A DNA stretch of 64,000 nucleotides, from NCBI RefSeq assembly GCF_000217815.1, contig NC_015707.1, forward strand, positions 806,001 through 870,000, given 5' to 3'. The notes beneath the pieces were generated by a model, which saw only the letters and a program-made list of their open reading frames with translations, did not search any database and was not told the DNA's origin. This document shows, one piece after another, positions 29,794 through 40,901 of the stretch. This DNA is from Pseudothermotoga thermarum DSM 5069. GTDB taxonomy: Bacteria > Thermotogota > Thermotogae > Thermotogales > DSM-5069. Both the position numbers and the translations under genes were made by a program. The first letter of the stretch is position 1, and the number at the start of each line of letters is the position of its first letter.

Positions 29794-32700
29794 ATGAAAT
29801 TGGTTCGATATGGTAGACGCGAACGTCTCAGCTTTGGTCGCATCCAGGAAGCCATACCGGTACCCGACCTTTTATCCATACAAAAGAACTCCTACAAAGA
29901 TTTCCTGGAAAATGGTTTGCTCAGAGTTTTGAAAAAATTCTCGCCGATAACTTCATTACCCCACAAAGGTGATCTAAAGCGTGGGGAAAAAGGTTTTGTA
30001 CTTGAATTTGTTTCGACACGCGTTGGCCAACCAGATCGAACTCCTGAGGAATGCAAAGAAAAGGGTTTAACTTACTCCGTACCTGTTTATGTCTTGGTTA
30101 GAGTAACTGATATGAGCACTGGGGAGATAAGAGAAGAAGAAGCTTTCCTTGGTTCTATTCCATACATGACGCCAACAGGAAGTTTCATAGTCAACGGTAC
30201 GGAGCGAGTTGTGGTAAATCAGTTGGTTAGAGCACCAGGAGTTTATTTCATAAGTGAGTCTTCGAAAACACACGTTCAAGAGCAAATTTACGTGGTCCAT
30301 TTTCTCCCAGCAAGAGGTGCGTGGTTGGAAATATTGTACAATCCATCGGAAGAATTGTTCTATGCAAGAATAGATAGAAGAAGGCGAATCAATTTGTTCT
30401 TGTTGTTCAAAGCAATAGGTTACGAATCCGACTTGGAAATATTGGATCTTTTCCCTGACTATGTAGATGCGGAGGACGAGTACAGCCTTGAAACAGCTCT
30501 GGGGTCAATAATTCTTGAAGATATAATTGTCGATGGAACAAAAATTGTGGAACGTGGTCAACCGCTGACAGCAGAAGCAATTGAAATTATAAAGAACACG
30601 AAGATTAAAACCATCAAAAGAACACATCCTGCTGCACAAAAAACTTTGGAAAAGCTCAGAGATGCTCACGGAGATGTTGATTCTAACAAAGCCTTCATAG
30701 AAATCTATAGAAAGCTCAAGCCAGGAGAAATTCCAAGGCTTGCAACTGCAAAATCCTACCTTATGGGATTGTATTTCACCAACGAGCGATTTGAGTTGAC
30801 CGAAGTTGGAAGATATAAGATTAACAAAAAGCTGACGCAAGCTTACAAAGATTATTTGGTGCAAGTCAAAAATGTTCCAAAGCGTGAAGTGGAAAAGGTA
30901 GAATACAATGTTGATCAACTTGTACTTGTGCCTTTGGATATTGTCCTTGCAACCAGGTATTTGTTGGAAGTTAGCAAAAATCCGGAAATCATGGATACAA
31001 AAGATCACCTTGGAAACAAACGTGTTAGAACTGTTGGAGAGTTGATTGAAGTCGAACTAGAAAGGGCTTTAGCAAAAGCGCAGAAAACGATACAGGAACG
31101 CTTGGCAATTTACGACTCGCTGGATAAGATCCCAATTTCAAACTTGATAAACATTAAAACAATTATTTCCGGAATACACCAGTTCTTCGCGACAAGCCCG
31201 TTGTCACAGTTCATGGAACAGGTTAATCCGCTTGCCGAGTTGACTCATAAAAGACGCTTGACAGCCGTCGGACCCGGTGGATTGAAGAGAGAGCGTGCAC
31301 GCTTTGAAGTCAGAGACGTCCATCATTCGCATTACGGAAGAATGTGTCCAATAGAAACACCCGAAGGTAGCAACATAGGTCTTATAACATCCTTGGCTGT
31401 TTACGCTGGTATTGATAAATATGGATTTTTGGTGACTCCTTACAGAAAAGTGGTCGACGGAAAAGTAACTGATGAAATAGTTTATCTAACAGCCGATGAG
31501 GAAGAACATTACAACATAGCTCCGTGTACTGTAAAATTGGATGAAAACATGAGAATTGTTGATGAAAAAGTCCCAGTTAGATACATGGAAAAGCTCCAAT
31601 ACGTTGAGAGAGAAAAAGTTCAGTTCATGGACGTTTCAACAAAACAAATTATCAGTGTTTCCACAGCTTTGATTCCATTCTTGGAGCATGACGATGCCAA
31701 CAGAGCTCTCATGGGTTCGAACATGCAAAGGCAAGCTGTACCTCTTCTGAAAACAGAAGCCCCGTTTGTTGCAACTGGCATGGAGTACGATGCAGCCAGG
31801 TATTCTGGATACGTTGTTATTGCAAAGCACGACGGAATAGTTAAAAAAGTTGACGCAAGGAGAATAATCATTCACAGAACCGATGAAAAAGGCAATCCGA
31901 TTTATCAAAACGGTAAACCAGTTTTGGATGAGTACAGATTGATGAAATTCGTCAGATCTAACCAGGATACCACCATAAATCAGCGTCCAATAGTCGACGT
32001 AGGAGACTTTGTCAAAGCAGGAGATGTCATTGCCGATGGTCCAGCAACTGATATGGGAGAACTTGCACTTGGAAGAAATGTCTTGGTTGCGTTCATGCCT
32101 TGGGAAGGATACAACTTTGAGGACGCCATATTGGTTAGCCAAGAGCTTTTGGAAGAAGATACCTTTACTTCAATTCACATTGAGGTTTACGAAACACAGG
32201 TTCGCGATACAAGATTAGGCCCAGAAGAAGTTACTGCAGACATTCCAAACGTTTCGAAAGAGCAACTTAGAAGCCTCGACGAGAATGGCATAGTCAGAAT
32301 AGGAGCTTATGTTGGGCCTCAGGACATTTTGGTTGGAAAAGTTACACCGAAGGGAGAGGGAGAAACAACACCAGAAGAGAAAATAATAAGATCCGTTTTT
32401 GGTGAACGTGGAAAAGATGTCAAAGATTCCTCTTTAAGGTTGCCGCACGGTACGGATGGAAGAGTAATAGATGTGAAAATTTTCGACAAAGAAGAGGGAA
32501 TAGATCTTGGTCCAGGCGTTAACAAACTCATCAAGGTTTACGTTGCGAGCAGGAAAACATTAGAAGTAGGAGACAAATTGGCTGGAAGACACGGAAACAA
32601 AGGTGTTGTTTCTATGATACTTCCAAAGGAAGATATGCCTTTCTTACCGGATGGTACCCCAGTTCAAGTTGTCCTTAGTCCACTTGGAGTCCCATCGAGA

Positions 32701-33312
32701 ATGAACCTTGGTCAAATTCTTGAAACTCATCTTGGATGGTTGGCAAAGCTGACCAACACTTGGTTTGTGTCGCCGGTGTTTGATGGTGCAAAGGAAGACG
32801 AAATCCTTCCGTGGCTTTACAAAGAAAGAAAAGCTGTTGGACTAGAAGCAGGAGACGATGAAAACAATCCAAGTGGTAAAGTGATATTGAGAGACGGTAG
32901 AACCGGTGAGCCTTTCGCCAATCCCGTTGTGGTAGGTTACATGTACATCATGAAGCTCATACACATCGCAAAGGATAAAATACACGCTCGATCCACTGGT
33001 CCTTACTCGTTGATACATCAACAACCTTTGGGAGGAAAGGCGCAGTTCGGTGGTCAAAGATTTGGTGAAATGGAAGTTTGGGCTCTTGAAGCTCACGGTG
33101 CTGCTCATACGCTCAACGAAATGTTGACGATTAAATCCGACGATATAAGAGGTAGAAACGAAGTTTACAAAGCCATCTTAAAGGGTAAAAACATCCCTGA
33201 ACCTGGTATTCCAGAAAGCTTCAAAGTTCTTGTGAAAGAGCTAAGGGGATTGGCACTTGACGTGAGAGTGTACGACGAAGATGGAAATGAAATCGATATT
33301 GACTCAATTTAA
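29794..33312 (+). CDS. rpoB: DNA-directed RNA polymerase beta subunit
   Basis: 1172 residues. Conserved regions in order: N-terminal GRRERLSFG, the rifampicin region [27 protein letters not shown] at about residues 471-497, [24 protein letters not shown]-type region, [21 protein letters not shown], and the C-terminal [18 protein letters not shown]. The rifampicin-pocket residues differ from E. coli at positions equivalent to 516 (Glu), 518 (Val) and 531 (Thr). ATG follows AGAGGTGAT. 25 nt separate it from rpoC. Confidence 0.98.
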   Translation: MKLVRYGRRERLSFGRIQEAIPVPDLLSIQKNSYKDFLENGLLRVLKKFSPITSLPHKGDLKRGEKGFVLEFVSTRVGQPDRTPEECKEKGLTYSVPVYVLVRVTDMSTGEIREEEAFLGSIPYMTPTGSFIVNGTERVVVNQLVRAPGVYFISESSKTHVQEQIYVVHFLPARGAWLEILYNPSEELFYARIDRRRRINLFLLFKAIGYESDLEILDLFPDYVDAEDEYSLETALGSIILEDIIVDGTKIVERGQPLTAEAIEIIKNTKIKTIKRTHPAAQKTLEKLRDAHGDVDSNKAFIEIYRKLKPGEIPRLATAKSYLMGLYFTNERFELTEVGRYKINKKLTQAYKDYLVQVKNVPKREVEKVEYNVDQLVLVPLDIVLATRYLLEVSKNPEIMDTKDHLGNKRVRTVGELIEVELERALAKAQKTIQERLAIYDSLDKIPISNLINIKTIISGIHQFFATSPLSQFMEQVNPLAELTHKRRLTAVGPGGLKRERARFEVRDVHHSHYGRMCPIETPEGSNIGLITSLAVYAGIDKYGFLVTPYRKVVDGKVTDEIVYLTADEEEHYNIAPCTVKLDENMRIVDEKVPVRYMEKLQYVEREKVQFMDVSTKQIISVSTALIPFLEHDDANRALMGSNMQRQAVPLLKTEAPFVATGMEYDAARYSGYVVIAKHDGIVKKVDARRIIIHRTDEKGNPIYQNGKPVLDEYRLMKFVRSNQDTTINQRPIVDVGDFVKAGDVIADGPATDMGELALGRNVLVAFMPWEGYNFEDAILVSQELLEEDTFTSIHIEVYETQVRDTRLGPEEVTADIPNVSKEQLRSLDENGIVRIGAYVGPQDILVGKVTPKGEGETTPEEKIIRSVFGERGKDVKDSSLRLPHGTDGRVIDVKIFDKEEGIDLGPGVNKLIKVYVASRKTLEVGDKLAGRHGNKGVVSMILPKEDMPFLPDGTPVQVVLSPLGVPSRMNLGQILETHLGWLAKLTNTWFVSPVFDGAKEDEILPWLYKERKAVGLEAGDDENNPSGKVILRDGRTGEPFANPVVVGYMYIMKLIHIAKDKIHARSTGPYSLIHQQPLGGKAQFGGQRFGEMEVWALEAHGAAHTLNEMLTIKSDDIRGRNEVYKAILKGKNIPEPGIPESFKVLVKELRGLALDVRVYDEDGNEIDIDSI

Positions 33313-33337
33313 TTGAATCTTCAGGGAGGGAAGATTG

Positions 33338-36300
33338 ATGGCGATTTCGACTTTCAAAAGAAAAATTGCCGCTGTTAAGATAGGTGTCGCCTCCCCAGAT
33401 GTCATCCGAAGCTGGTCTAGTGGAGAGGTAAAAAAACCAGAAACGATCAATTACCGTTCCTTCAAGCCGGAGAGGGACGGCTTGTTCTGTGAAAAAATAT
33501 TCGGTCCCACAAAAGACTATGAATGCGCCTGCGGAAAGTACAAAGGCAAAAAATATGAAGGTACAGTTTGCGAAAGATGTGGAGTGCGCGTCGAATCGAA
33601 AGAAGCAAGAAGAAGACGAATGGGACACATTGAATTAGCCGCACCAGTTGTTCATATATGGTACTTAAAAAGCAGTCCTAGCATAATCGCCACTTTGCTG
33701 AACATGAACATACGTGATTTGGAAAACATAACTTACTATGGAAGCAAAAGAATAATAGAAAAGTTCTACTTGGTCACAGATCCAAAGAAAACGAATTTCT
33801 CGAAGGGCGATGTGCTCTATCAATCTGAATACGAAATATACAGTAGGGCTTTAGACTTTGAAGTTGAAAGAGCAGTCAAGATTAAAAATCCAAAGGCTCC
33901 TCTTGTATCGGACATAGATGGTGAAGTCAAAATCAAGGTTGAAAAGACACACACAGGACGAGAGATAACTTGGATATATGTGAGACGTTTGCATAAAACA
34001 CCAATACAACTTCAGCCTGGAATGATTCTCCTTGTCAAGAACAATCAACAAGTTCGCAAAGGACAGCTTTTGGTTTCTGAAAAGCAGATTCCAGCCTTTT
34101 ATGCACCGTTTGATGGAACAGTTGAAATAGATGAGCTGGCCTCGGCATTGACTTTGAAACCCTTGACAACCAGTAAAGAGCAGCCTATCACAGTTACCAT
34201 TCCTTATTGCGTGAGAGTTATGGCAAAAAATGGTGCAAAAGTGAAAGCTGGTGAACAACTCTTATCCGCTGGACAAATTCAACCTATAGAGTGTCCAGAG
34301 GATGGTACGGTTGTCTTCGGAAAAGATTTGAACGTCAAGCCGCTTGAAGATGGAACATACGAAGTTTTGTCGGCAGGACAGATCTTCGTTGAATCTTTGA
34401 TTGAAGAAAGAGCCTACCCTGTTTTTGAAGGAGCTTTCATCCAGGTAAACGATGGCGACACCGTGAAGGCAGGAGACTATCTTGCAGAAAGATTTCTCTT
34501 CGAGGACGAAATTTTGACAATGACTGAATACAAAATCTTCGAGCAACATTATCCTGGACAATTTTCGATTGAAGTGGAGGAGGAAAATGACAAAGCTATA
34601 GTTGCGATTACCGAAATAGACGAGGAACTATCGAAGTTAACAGGTTTGCAAGTGGGATCTATAATCACCGAAAATGAGTATGAGGCTTACAAAGAGCTTT
34701 ATCCTGGAAAGATCGAAGCTCACTACGGTGCAGCGGCAATCAAAAAATTGCTGGAGAAAATTGATTTGGAAAAACTCAAAGCTCAAATCGAAGCAGAGTT
34801 AGCTTCCACACCAAGAAGCAGTGGAAGAGCTTTGAAGCTTTTAAGAAGGTTGAAGATCGTCAAAGATTTGATAAAATCCGGGACAAGACCCGAGTGGATG
34901 GTGCTCGAAGTTCTGCCGGTTATTCCACCAGATCTAAGACCAATGATTCAGATAGACGGTGGCAGATTTGCCACAACAGATTTGAATGACCTTTATCGTC
35001 GCGTCATCAACAGGAACAACAGATTAAGGAGGTTCTTGGAAATTGGAGCACCAGAGATAATAGTTAGAAATGAAAAAAGAATGCTACAAGAAGCTGTTGA
35101 TAGTTTGTTGTACAACGGTAGAATAGGAAAACCTGTGACTGACAGGAATGGCAGGCCGCTTAAATCACTCACTGACCTTGTCAAGGGTAAAAAAGGTAGG
35201 TTCAGAAGAAATCTTCTAGGTAAAAGGGTTGATTACTCTGGTAGAGCAGTTATCGTTGTAGGACCAAATTTGAAGATACATCAATGCGGCTTACCAAAGA
35301 AAATGGCAATGGAGCTCTTTAAACCGTTCGTGTACGCAAAACTGCTTGAAGGCGGAATAGATTCCAGTAAATCGAGAAAAATGAAGAGAAGAATAATCGA
35401 AAAAGAAATGCCGGAAGCTTGGGACGTGCTTGAGGAAGTTATAAAAGGTCAATTGGTTCTACTCAACAGAGCACCGACTTTGCACAGAATGTCAATACAA
35501 GCGTTTGAGCCAAAGTTGATAGAAGGTAACGCCATACAGTTACATCCACTTGTTTGCCCACCGTTCAACGCAGATTTTGACGGAGACCAAATGGCCGTTC
35601 ATTTGCCGTTGTCTGCTGCAGCTCAAGCTGAGGCAAGGTACCTTATGCTTTCACGTTACAACATAATTTCTCCTGCTCATGGTAAACCCATTTCGATGCC
35701 GGGTAAGGATATAATAGTTGGTCTTTATTATCTAACAGCTGTTGGAAAAGATTTTGAAAAAGTCCAACCAAAATTCAAATTCAGTTGTCCTGAAGAGGCC
35801 ATACTTGCTTATTCTTTAGGTTACGTTGGATTGCACGAACCTGTACTTGCAAAGGTAAAAATAGGTGACGAAGAAAAAATTGTCAAAACAACCGTTGGAA
35901 GAATCATCATGAACGAAGTGATCCCGCCTGATCTGCGTGATTATTCAGCAACTTTTGATAAAAAAGTGATAAAGAACGTTATTTACGATACCTTCAAGAA
36001 ACATGGTGTTGAAATGACCGCAGATCTTTTGGATGCCATGAAGGATCTTGGTTTCCACTATGCTACTTTGTCGGGTTTGACAATGTCTCTCAAAGATTTG
36101 GTCATATCTCCTTTGAAAGACAAAATAATCGAAGAGGCCAAAAAGAAAGTGGATTACATTGAACGGCAATATCAAGAAGGATTCCTTACCTACGAAGAAA
36201 GATATCAAGAAATCATCAAAGTCTGGTCGAAAGCCACAGAACAAGTTCAAAAAATAACCTATGAAGCACTAGGAGAAGATCCGTTCAATCCAGTTTTCAT

Positions 36301-38281
36301 GATGGTCAACTCTGGAGCAAGAGGTAACATTGACCAGGTAAAGCAGCTTGCTGGAATGAGAGGTTTGATGGCTGATCCAGCTGGTAGAACGATAGAAATT
36401 CCTATAATATCCAACTTCAGACAAGGATTGTCAAGCATGGAGTTCTTCATATCAACACATGGTGCAAGAAAGGGAGCTGCTGACACAGCTTTGAGAACTT
36501 CGCAAGCCGGTTATCTGACCCGCAGGTTGGTTGATGTTGCACAGGCAGTTGTGGTTTCAACGACTGATTGCGGCACAGAAGATGGCTTGAAAGCAATGGA
36601 ACTGGTTAGCATTGATAATCTCACCGTTCAAAAACTCAAGGACTTTTTGTTCGGTAGAGTTTTGGCAAAAGATGTCGTTAATCCGTTGACTGGTGAGATA
36701 GTTAAAAATCCAAAAACCGGCAAAGAGTATGTGAGAAACACCATGCTATCCGATGAAGATGCCGAATTTTTGGCCGATTACTCATTGGTTGTACCGGTTT
36801 GCGAGGAAAAAATCTTGGATTTACACAGCCTTCAATTGCCACATGCTTATGCTGAGATCGCTGAGGATATCTTTGCACCGGATGGAACACACTTTGAAGC
36901 TGGTACAGAACTTACATGGGAAGTGATCAGAGTAGCAAGGAATGCAGGCAAGAAAGAGTTGAAGGTGAAGGTTTACCCAGTGGTCGGAACAGTTTGTTTA
37001 GAAACAGTTTACGATAGCAAGAAGAGCAAGCAACTTACGGTCTATCAAGAAGAAATAGACGAAGTAATTGCGAAGGTTTTGGAAGAAAACAACGTTACGC
37101 AACTGAGAGTTAGACCTAACATTTACGTTCGCTCTCCATTGACTTGTACAGCTGAAAAAGGCGTTTGCGCTATGTGTTATGGTATGGATCTATCCAGCCA
37201 CAAGATCGTTAACGTTGGTGAAGCCGTTGGTATAATCGCAGCTCAATCGATAGGAGAACCTGGTACGCAGCTTACCATGAGAACCTTCCACACTGGTGGT
37301 ATCGCCACAGCAGCTGACATAACTCAAGGTTTGCCACGAGCAGAAGAGCTGTTCGAGGCTCGCAAAAAACTAAGAGATCCAGAAGCAGCATTCAGTTTGG
37401 TTACCGGTATCGTGAAAGACATTAAAGAAGTTGATGGCAAAAAGAAAATCTACGTTGAGGATTTCTCAGGTCAGATTCACGAATACGAAGTTCCAGAGAA
37501 AACGAAGGAACGCGTTAAACCAGGCGACAAAGTCCTGCCGGGTACTCAACTAACAACTGGATCTATAAGACTTAGAAAACTTATGGACACACTAGGTGTC
37601 GAAGCAACGGCAATGTACTTGCTTAGGGAAACCCAAAAGGTTTACGTAGAGCAAGGTGTCGAAATACACGACAAGCACTTTGAGATTATAATCAGACAAA
37701 TGCTTGGAAAAGTTGAAGTAATTTATCCGGGTGATACAGATTATCTACCTGGTCAGTTGTTACCGCTCATTGAGGTTGAAAAGATAAACAAAGCAATAAT
37801 CGAAGCCAATGCAGAAGTGCAAAACAACAGAAAACTTGTGATAGGAAAAACTCTTGCCAAGAAAATCGTTGCAAAAGTTGGAGATTCCATTGAAGAAATA
37901 GCACCTGAGGGTGCGGAGGTTACCGAAGAGATTTTGGAAAAAGCCATCAATTTTGGCGTCAAAGAAATAAGCGTCTACGAAAAAGGTCGCGTTGAGACCT
38001 ACCAGATTCTGCCCAAGGAACCTATTCAATACAGAAGAAGAGTTTTAAGGATAACAAAGGCATCTCTTGAACAAAAAGGTTGGTTGAGTGCAGCTTCGTT
38101 CCAGCAAACGCCACAGGTACTCACTGAAGCTGCAATAGAGGGTCGTATCGATTATCTAGAAGGTCTTAAAGAAAACGTGATAGTTGGTCAATTGATTCCT
38201 GCTGGAACTGGACTTGAAATCTTTGCCAACATACAAATCGAAGAAACACCCAGAGCAGCAGAAGCGGAAAAACTTGCTTGA
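33338..38281 (+). CDS. rpoC: DNA-directed RNA polymerase beta' subunit with large N-terminal insert
   Basis: 1647 residues. The zinc ribbon [20 protein letters not shown] lies near residue 62, the catalytic NADFDGDQM near 743, and the second zinc site [13 protein letters not shown] in the C-terminal third. The bridge-helix/trigger-loop regions ([39 protein letters not shown]) are intact. Between about residues 150 and 445 a 300-residue insert, as in Thermotoga, carries repeated hybrid-barrel-like motifs ([45 protein letters not shown]). ATG at 33338 follows GGGAGGG. A strong terminator ends the operon. Confidence 0.98.
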   Translation: MAISTFKRKIAAVKIGVASPDVIRSWSSGEVKKPETINYRSFKPERDGLFCEKIFGPTKDYECACGKYKGKKYEGTVCERCGVRVESKEARRRRMGHIELAAPVVHIWYLKSSPSIIATLLNMNIRDLENITYYGSKRIIEKFYLVTDPKKTNFSKGDVLYQSEYEIYSRALDFEVERAVKIKNPKAPLVSDIDGEVKIKVEKTHTGREITWIYVRRLHKTPIQLQPGMILLVKNNQQVRKGQLLVSEKQIPAFYAPFDGTVEIDELASALTLKPLTTSKEQPITVTIPYCVRVMAKNGAKVKAGEQLLSAGQIQPIECPEDGTVVFGKDLNVKPLEDGTYEVLSAGQIFVESLIEERAYPVFEGAFIQVNDGDTVKAGDYLAERFLFEDEILTMTEYKIFEQHYPGQFSIEVEEENDKAIVAITEIDEELSKLTGLQVGSIITENEYEAYKELYPGKIEAHYGAAAIKKLLEKIDLEKLKAQIEAELASTPRSSGRALKLLRRLKIVKDLIKSGTRPEWMVLEVLPVIPPDLRPMIQIDGGRFATTDLNDLYRRVINRNNRLRRFLEIGAPEIIVRNEKRMLQEAVDSLLYNGRIGKPVTDRNGRPLKSLTDLVKGKKGRFRRNLLGKRVDYSGRAVIVVGPNLKIHQCGLPKKMAMELFKPFVYAKLLEGGIDSSKSRKMKRRIIEKEMPEAWDVLEEVIKGQLVLLNRAPTLHRMSIQAFEPKLIEGNAIQLHPLVCPPFNADFDGDQMAVHLPLSAAAQAEARYLMLSRYNIISPAHGKPISMPGKDIIVGLYYLTAVGKDFEKVQPKFKFSCPEEAILAYSLGYVGLHEPVLAKVKIGDEEKIVKTTVGRIIMNEVIPPDLRDYSATFDKKVIKNVIYDTFKKHGVEMTADLLDAMKDLGFHYATLSGLTMSLKDLVISPLKDKIIEEAKKKVDYIERQYQEGFLTYEERYQEIIKVWSKATEQVQKITYEALGEDPFNPVFMMVNSGARGNIDQVKQLAGMRGLMADPAGRTIEIPIISNFRQGLSSMEFFISTHGARKGAADTALRTSQAGYLTRRLVDVAQAVVVSTTDCGTEDGLKAMELVSIDNLTVQKLKDFLFGRVLAKDVVNPLTGEIVKNPKTGKEYVRNTMLSDEDAEFLADYSLVVPVCEEKILDLHSLQLPHAYAEIAEDIFAPDGTHFEAGTELTWEVIRVARNAGKKELKVKVYPVVGTVCLETVYDSKKSKQLTVYQEEIDEVIAKVLEENNVTQLRVRPNIYVRSPLTCTAEKGVCAMCYGMDLSSHKIVNVGEAVGIIAAQSIGEPGTQLTMRTFHTGGIATAADITQGLPRAEELFEARKKLRDPEAAFSLVTGIVKDIKEVDGKKKIYVEDFSGQIHEYEVPEKTKERVKPGDKVLPGTQLTTGSIRLRKLMDTLGVEATAMYLLRETQKVYVEQGVEIHDKHFEIIIRQMLGKVEVIYPGDTDYLPGQLLPLIEVEKINKAIIEANAEVQNNRKLVIGKTLAKKIVAKVGDSIEEIAPEGAEVTEEILEKAINFGVKEISVYEKGRVETYQILPKEPIQYRRRVLRITKASLEQKGWLSAASFQQTPQVLTEAAIEGRIDYLEGLKENVIVGQLIPAGTGLEIFANIQIEETPRAAEAEKLA

Positions 38282-38291
38282 TTAAGATTGA

Positions 38292-38318
38292 CGGGGGCTT
38301 AAAGCCCCCGTTTTTTTT
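38292..38318 (+). terminator. Intrinsic terminator of rpoBC
   Basis: Stem CGGGGGC / GCCCCCG with loop TTAAA (38292-38310), followed by eight T residues. It lies 10 nt after the rpoC stop and just before the end of the convergent methyltransferase gene. Confidence 0.93.
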
Positions 38319-38323
38319 AGAAT

Positions 38324-39391
38324 TTAGAATATATAGCACCATGTCCAAATACCGCTGTTTTGAAAACGAAATTTTTTCCTAGGTTTTTTGCCGAAAAGCT
38401 TTTCCAAATTTTCCTTAGAGGTTATAACGCAGATGGTTGAATGTGGAAAAACAACGAAAAATCTTGCCAAATTTCTGTAGAATTTGTTGTCAATTCCCTC
38501 TATTCGTAAGCCGTACGGGGGATTCGTAACAACGTGAACAGATTGATCAAAAGGATCGAGTTTGAAAAAATCTTTCTTTTCAAAACGAATAAAATCAAGC
38601 ACACCTGCTCTTGCTGCATTTTCCTTTGCCACTTTTAAAATTGTTTCGTCAATGTCAAAACCCATCGAAACAGTTTTTGCCTTTACAATTTTTCTTTCAA
38701 ATTCATCCAATTTAAAATTTGAAAACATTGGCCATTTTTGAAAAGCAAATTCGCGTTTGTTGTTCAAAATTCCAAGAGCCATTCTTGCCGCTTCTATTGG
38801 AATTGTTCCACTTCCACAGAATGGATCTACCAGTAACTTTTTCATATCCCAACCGCTTATCAAAAGTAAAGCCGCTGCTATTGTTTCTCGCAAAGGTGCA
38901 ACGGATGTCTTAATTCTGTATCCCCTTCTGCTCAACGAATTTTCTCCTGTTGTATCCAATGCTAGCTCAACAACGTTGTTTTTGATGTACACATACAAAG
39001 GATACTTTATAGCGGCCTGGTAGGATGAGTTTATTTTTTGATATATAGCCTTTTTAACCACAGAAGCAACGGCGCCCGTTGCGGAAAGTTTTGAAGACCT
39101 TATCTTCACCTTCTCAACAACAAGTTCTGCATCTTTGTGGACAAAGTTTTCCCAAGGTAGAGAATATGTCCCATCGAACAGTTGATCAAAAGTTGTTGCC
39201 TCAAATCTTCCAACAGATATAAGCAACCTGTCGACGCTGTAAAGTGAAATGTTTAACCTAGGTATGTCCTCAAGCTTTGCGTCAAAATAAACGTGACCAG
39301 CTGTAACTTTCAAAATTTTGTATCCCATTCTTTTGAGTTCCAAGCATGGGGCTTGTTCAAGTCCAGCAGAACAAAGAGCCAACAATTCCAT
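38324..39391 (-). CDS. THUMP-domain class I RNA guanine-N2 methyltransferase (RlmL N-terminal/YpsC type)
   Basis: 355 residues. The N-terminal ferredoxin-like/THUMP region has LCSAGLEQAPCLELKRMGY and a THUMP core to about residue 160. The SAM-dependent domain (UPF0020) has VDPFCGSGTIPIEAARMA near residue 190, GFDIDETILKVAKENA, and the catalytic NPPYG near residue 290. This matches single-domain relatives of E. coli RlmL, which makes m2G2445 in 23S rRNA. The exact site is not proven. It stands alone between convergent rpoC and divergent tldD. Confidence 0.85.
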   Translation of the reverse strand: MELLALCSAGLEQAPCLELKRMGYKILKVTAGHVYFDAKLEDIPRLNISLYSVDRLLISVGRFEATTFDQLFDGTYSLPWENFVHKDAELVVEKVKIRSSKLSATGAVASVVKKAIYQKINSSYQAAIKYPLYVYIKNNVVELALDTTGENSLSRRGYRIKTSVAPLRETIAAALLLISGWDMKKLLVDPFCGSGTIPIEAARMALGILNNKREFAFQKWPMFSNFKLDEFERKIVKAKTVSMGFDIDETILKVAKENAARAGVLDFIRFEKKDFFKLDPFDQSVHVVTNPPYGLRIEGIDNKFYRNLARFFVVFPHSTICVITSKENLEKLFGKKPRKKFRFQNSGIWTWCYIF

Positions 39392-39463
39392 ATCCTGCTC
39401 ACCGTTCGTTTTTTTAATTTAAACTCTAACCCATAGAATACCATAACTTTTGCTTTCATACAG

Positions 39464-39492
39464 TTCGTTAGGCTAATTTATCATGGTACAAT
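39464..39492 (+). promoter_or_regulatory. Putative promoter of tldD-pmbA
   Basis: TTCGTT (39464-39469) and TACAAT (39487-39492) are separated by 17 nt, about 20 nt before the tldD start. The -35 is a weak match. An in-frame ATG at 39483 falls inside the -10 region and is unlikely to be used. Confidence 0.4.
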
Positions 39493-39512
39493 TTAAAACG
39501 GAGGTGATTTGC

Positions 39513-40901
39513 TTGCTTGAGCAAAGTTTGGTTGAGAAAGTTATCGATTTTGGCTTGAAAAAGGGAGCGGAGTTCGTTGAAATCTTTGTTGAAGACAAGT
39601 TTGAAACAAAAATGACCATGATCGAGGGTAGGGTGGAAGCAGCAAGTAGCGAAAGAATATACGGTTTGGGTTTGAGACTTTTTGGCGAAGATCAACAAGT
39701 TTACGCTTACACAAACGATTTCTCCGAAGACAACCTGCTCAAAATGGTCGTTAGACTAGTTGATGCTTTGAATCTCAAACCAAAAAACAACGTGACGTTG
39801 AACATGTCAAAAAGTGAGATTCAAAACAGACATGTTATTTTCTTCTACCCCAACGAAGTTTCCAAATCGGAGAAAGTGAGGATTATGAAACTTGCCCACG
39901 AGGGCGCAAAAGGTTTTTCCAATCTGATAACACAAGTTGTGGTTAGATATTGGGATTACGACCAAAAAATTTTCATCGCAAATTCAGATGGGTTGATGGT
40001 TGAAGATAGAAGAATAAAAACCCGCTTGATGGTTAGCGCAGTTGCTTTTAAAGATGGGGAACAGGAATCTGGTTTTTACGGACCCGGTGCAAGCATGGGC
40101 ATAGAATTTTTCAACTTTGTCAATCCGTTTGACATAGGAGTAGAAGCGGCGAGGATAGCCGATCGAATGGTTAGGGCTGAACATGCACCTGCAGGAAGAA
40201 TGCCTGTGGTGATAGCCAACGAGTTCGGTGGGGTGATTTTCCACGAAGCTTGTGGTCATGCTTTGGAAGCAACTTCCGTTGCAAAAGGAGCCTCTGTTTT
40301 TGCAGGCAAACTTGGTCAAAAAGTTGCAGCTGAATGTGTTTCTGCCGTTGACGATGGGACCATTCCAAACGCTTGGGGTTCATCAAACGTGGATGACGAG
40401 GGAATTCCAACTCAAAGAAATGTGTTGATAGAAAATGGTATTTTGAAAAATTATCTGGTCGATCGATTCCACGCCAAGAAGATGGGATTAAAACCAAACG
40501 GTTGTGCAAGAAGGCAAGACTATCGATTTGCTCCAACTTCAAGGATGAGCAACACTTTCATACTTCCTGGAAAATACTTGCCAGAAGAAATAATTGCGGC
40601 AACAGACTGTGGCTTGTACGCCAAGAGAATGGGGGGAGGATCGGTTCATCCAGCAACTGGTGAATTCAACTTTGCGGTCATGGAAGGATACCTGATAGAA
40701 AAAGGAAGGATAACCAAACCTGTTCGAGGTGCTACTTTGATAGGAAAAGGCATAGATGTGATAAACAAAATAGACATGGTTGCAAACGATTTGGCTCGTG
40801 GTCAAGGTATGTGTGGTTCTATCTCCGGTTCTGTTCCAGCAGATGTTGGTCAACCGACGATCCGCGTAAGTGAATTGATAGTTGGGGGGCGAAGTAAATG
40901 A
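39513..40901 (+). CDS. tldD: TldD-type metalloprotease subunit
   Basis: 462 residues, TldD family. The zinc site motif HEACGHALEATS (HExxxH) lies near residue 249. Family C-terminal motifs follow, including MGGGSVHPATGEFNF and a MCGSISGSVPADVGQPTIRVSELIVGG end. With TldE/PmbA it forms a heterodimeric protease known to degrade short or unfolded peptides. TTG at 39513 is set by GGAGGTGA. The stop overlaps the ATG of the partner gene (ATGA), supporting a fixed-stoichiometry pair. Confidence 0.93.
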   Translation: MLEQSLVEKVIDFGLKKGAEFVEIFVEDKFETKMTMIEGRVEAASSERIYGLGLRLFGEDQQVYAYTNDFSEDNLLKMVVRLVDALNLKPKNNVTLNMSKSEIQNRHVIFFYPNEVSKSEKVRIMKLAHEGAKGFSNLITQVVVRYWDYDQKIFIANSDGLMVEDRRIKTRLMVSAVAFKDGEQESGFYGPGASMGIEFFNFVNPFDIGVEAARIADRMVRAEHAPAGRMPVVIANEFGGVIFHEACGHALEATSVAKGASVFAGKLGQKVAAECVSAVDDGTIPNAWGSSNVDDEGIPTQRNVLIENGILKNYLVDRFHAKKMGLKPNGCARRQDYRFAPTSRMSNTFILPGKYLPEEIIAATDCGLYAKRMGGGSVHPATGEFNFAVMEGYLIEKGRITKPVRGATLIGKGIDVINKIDMVANDLARGQGMCGSISGSVPADVGQPTIRVSELIVGGRSK

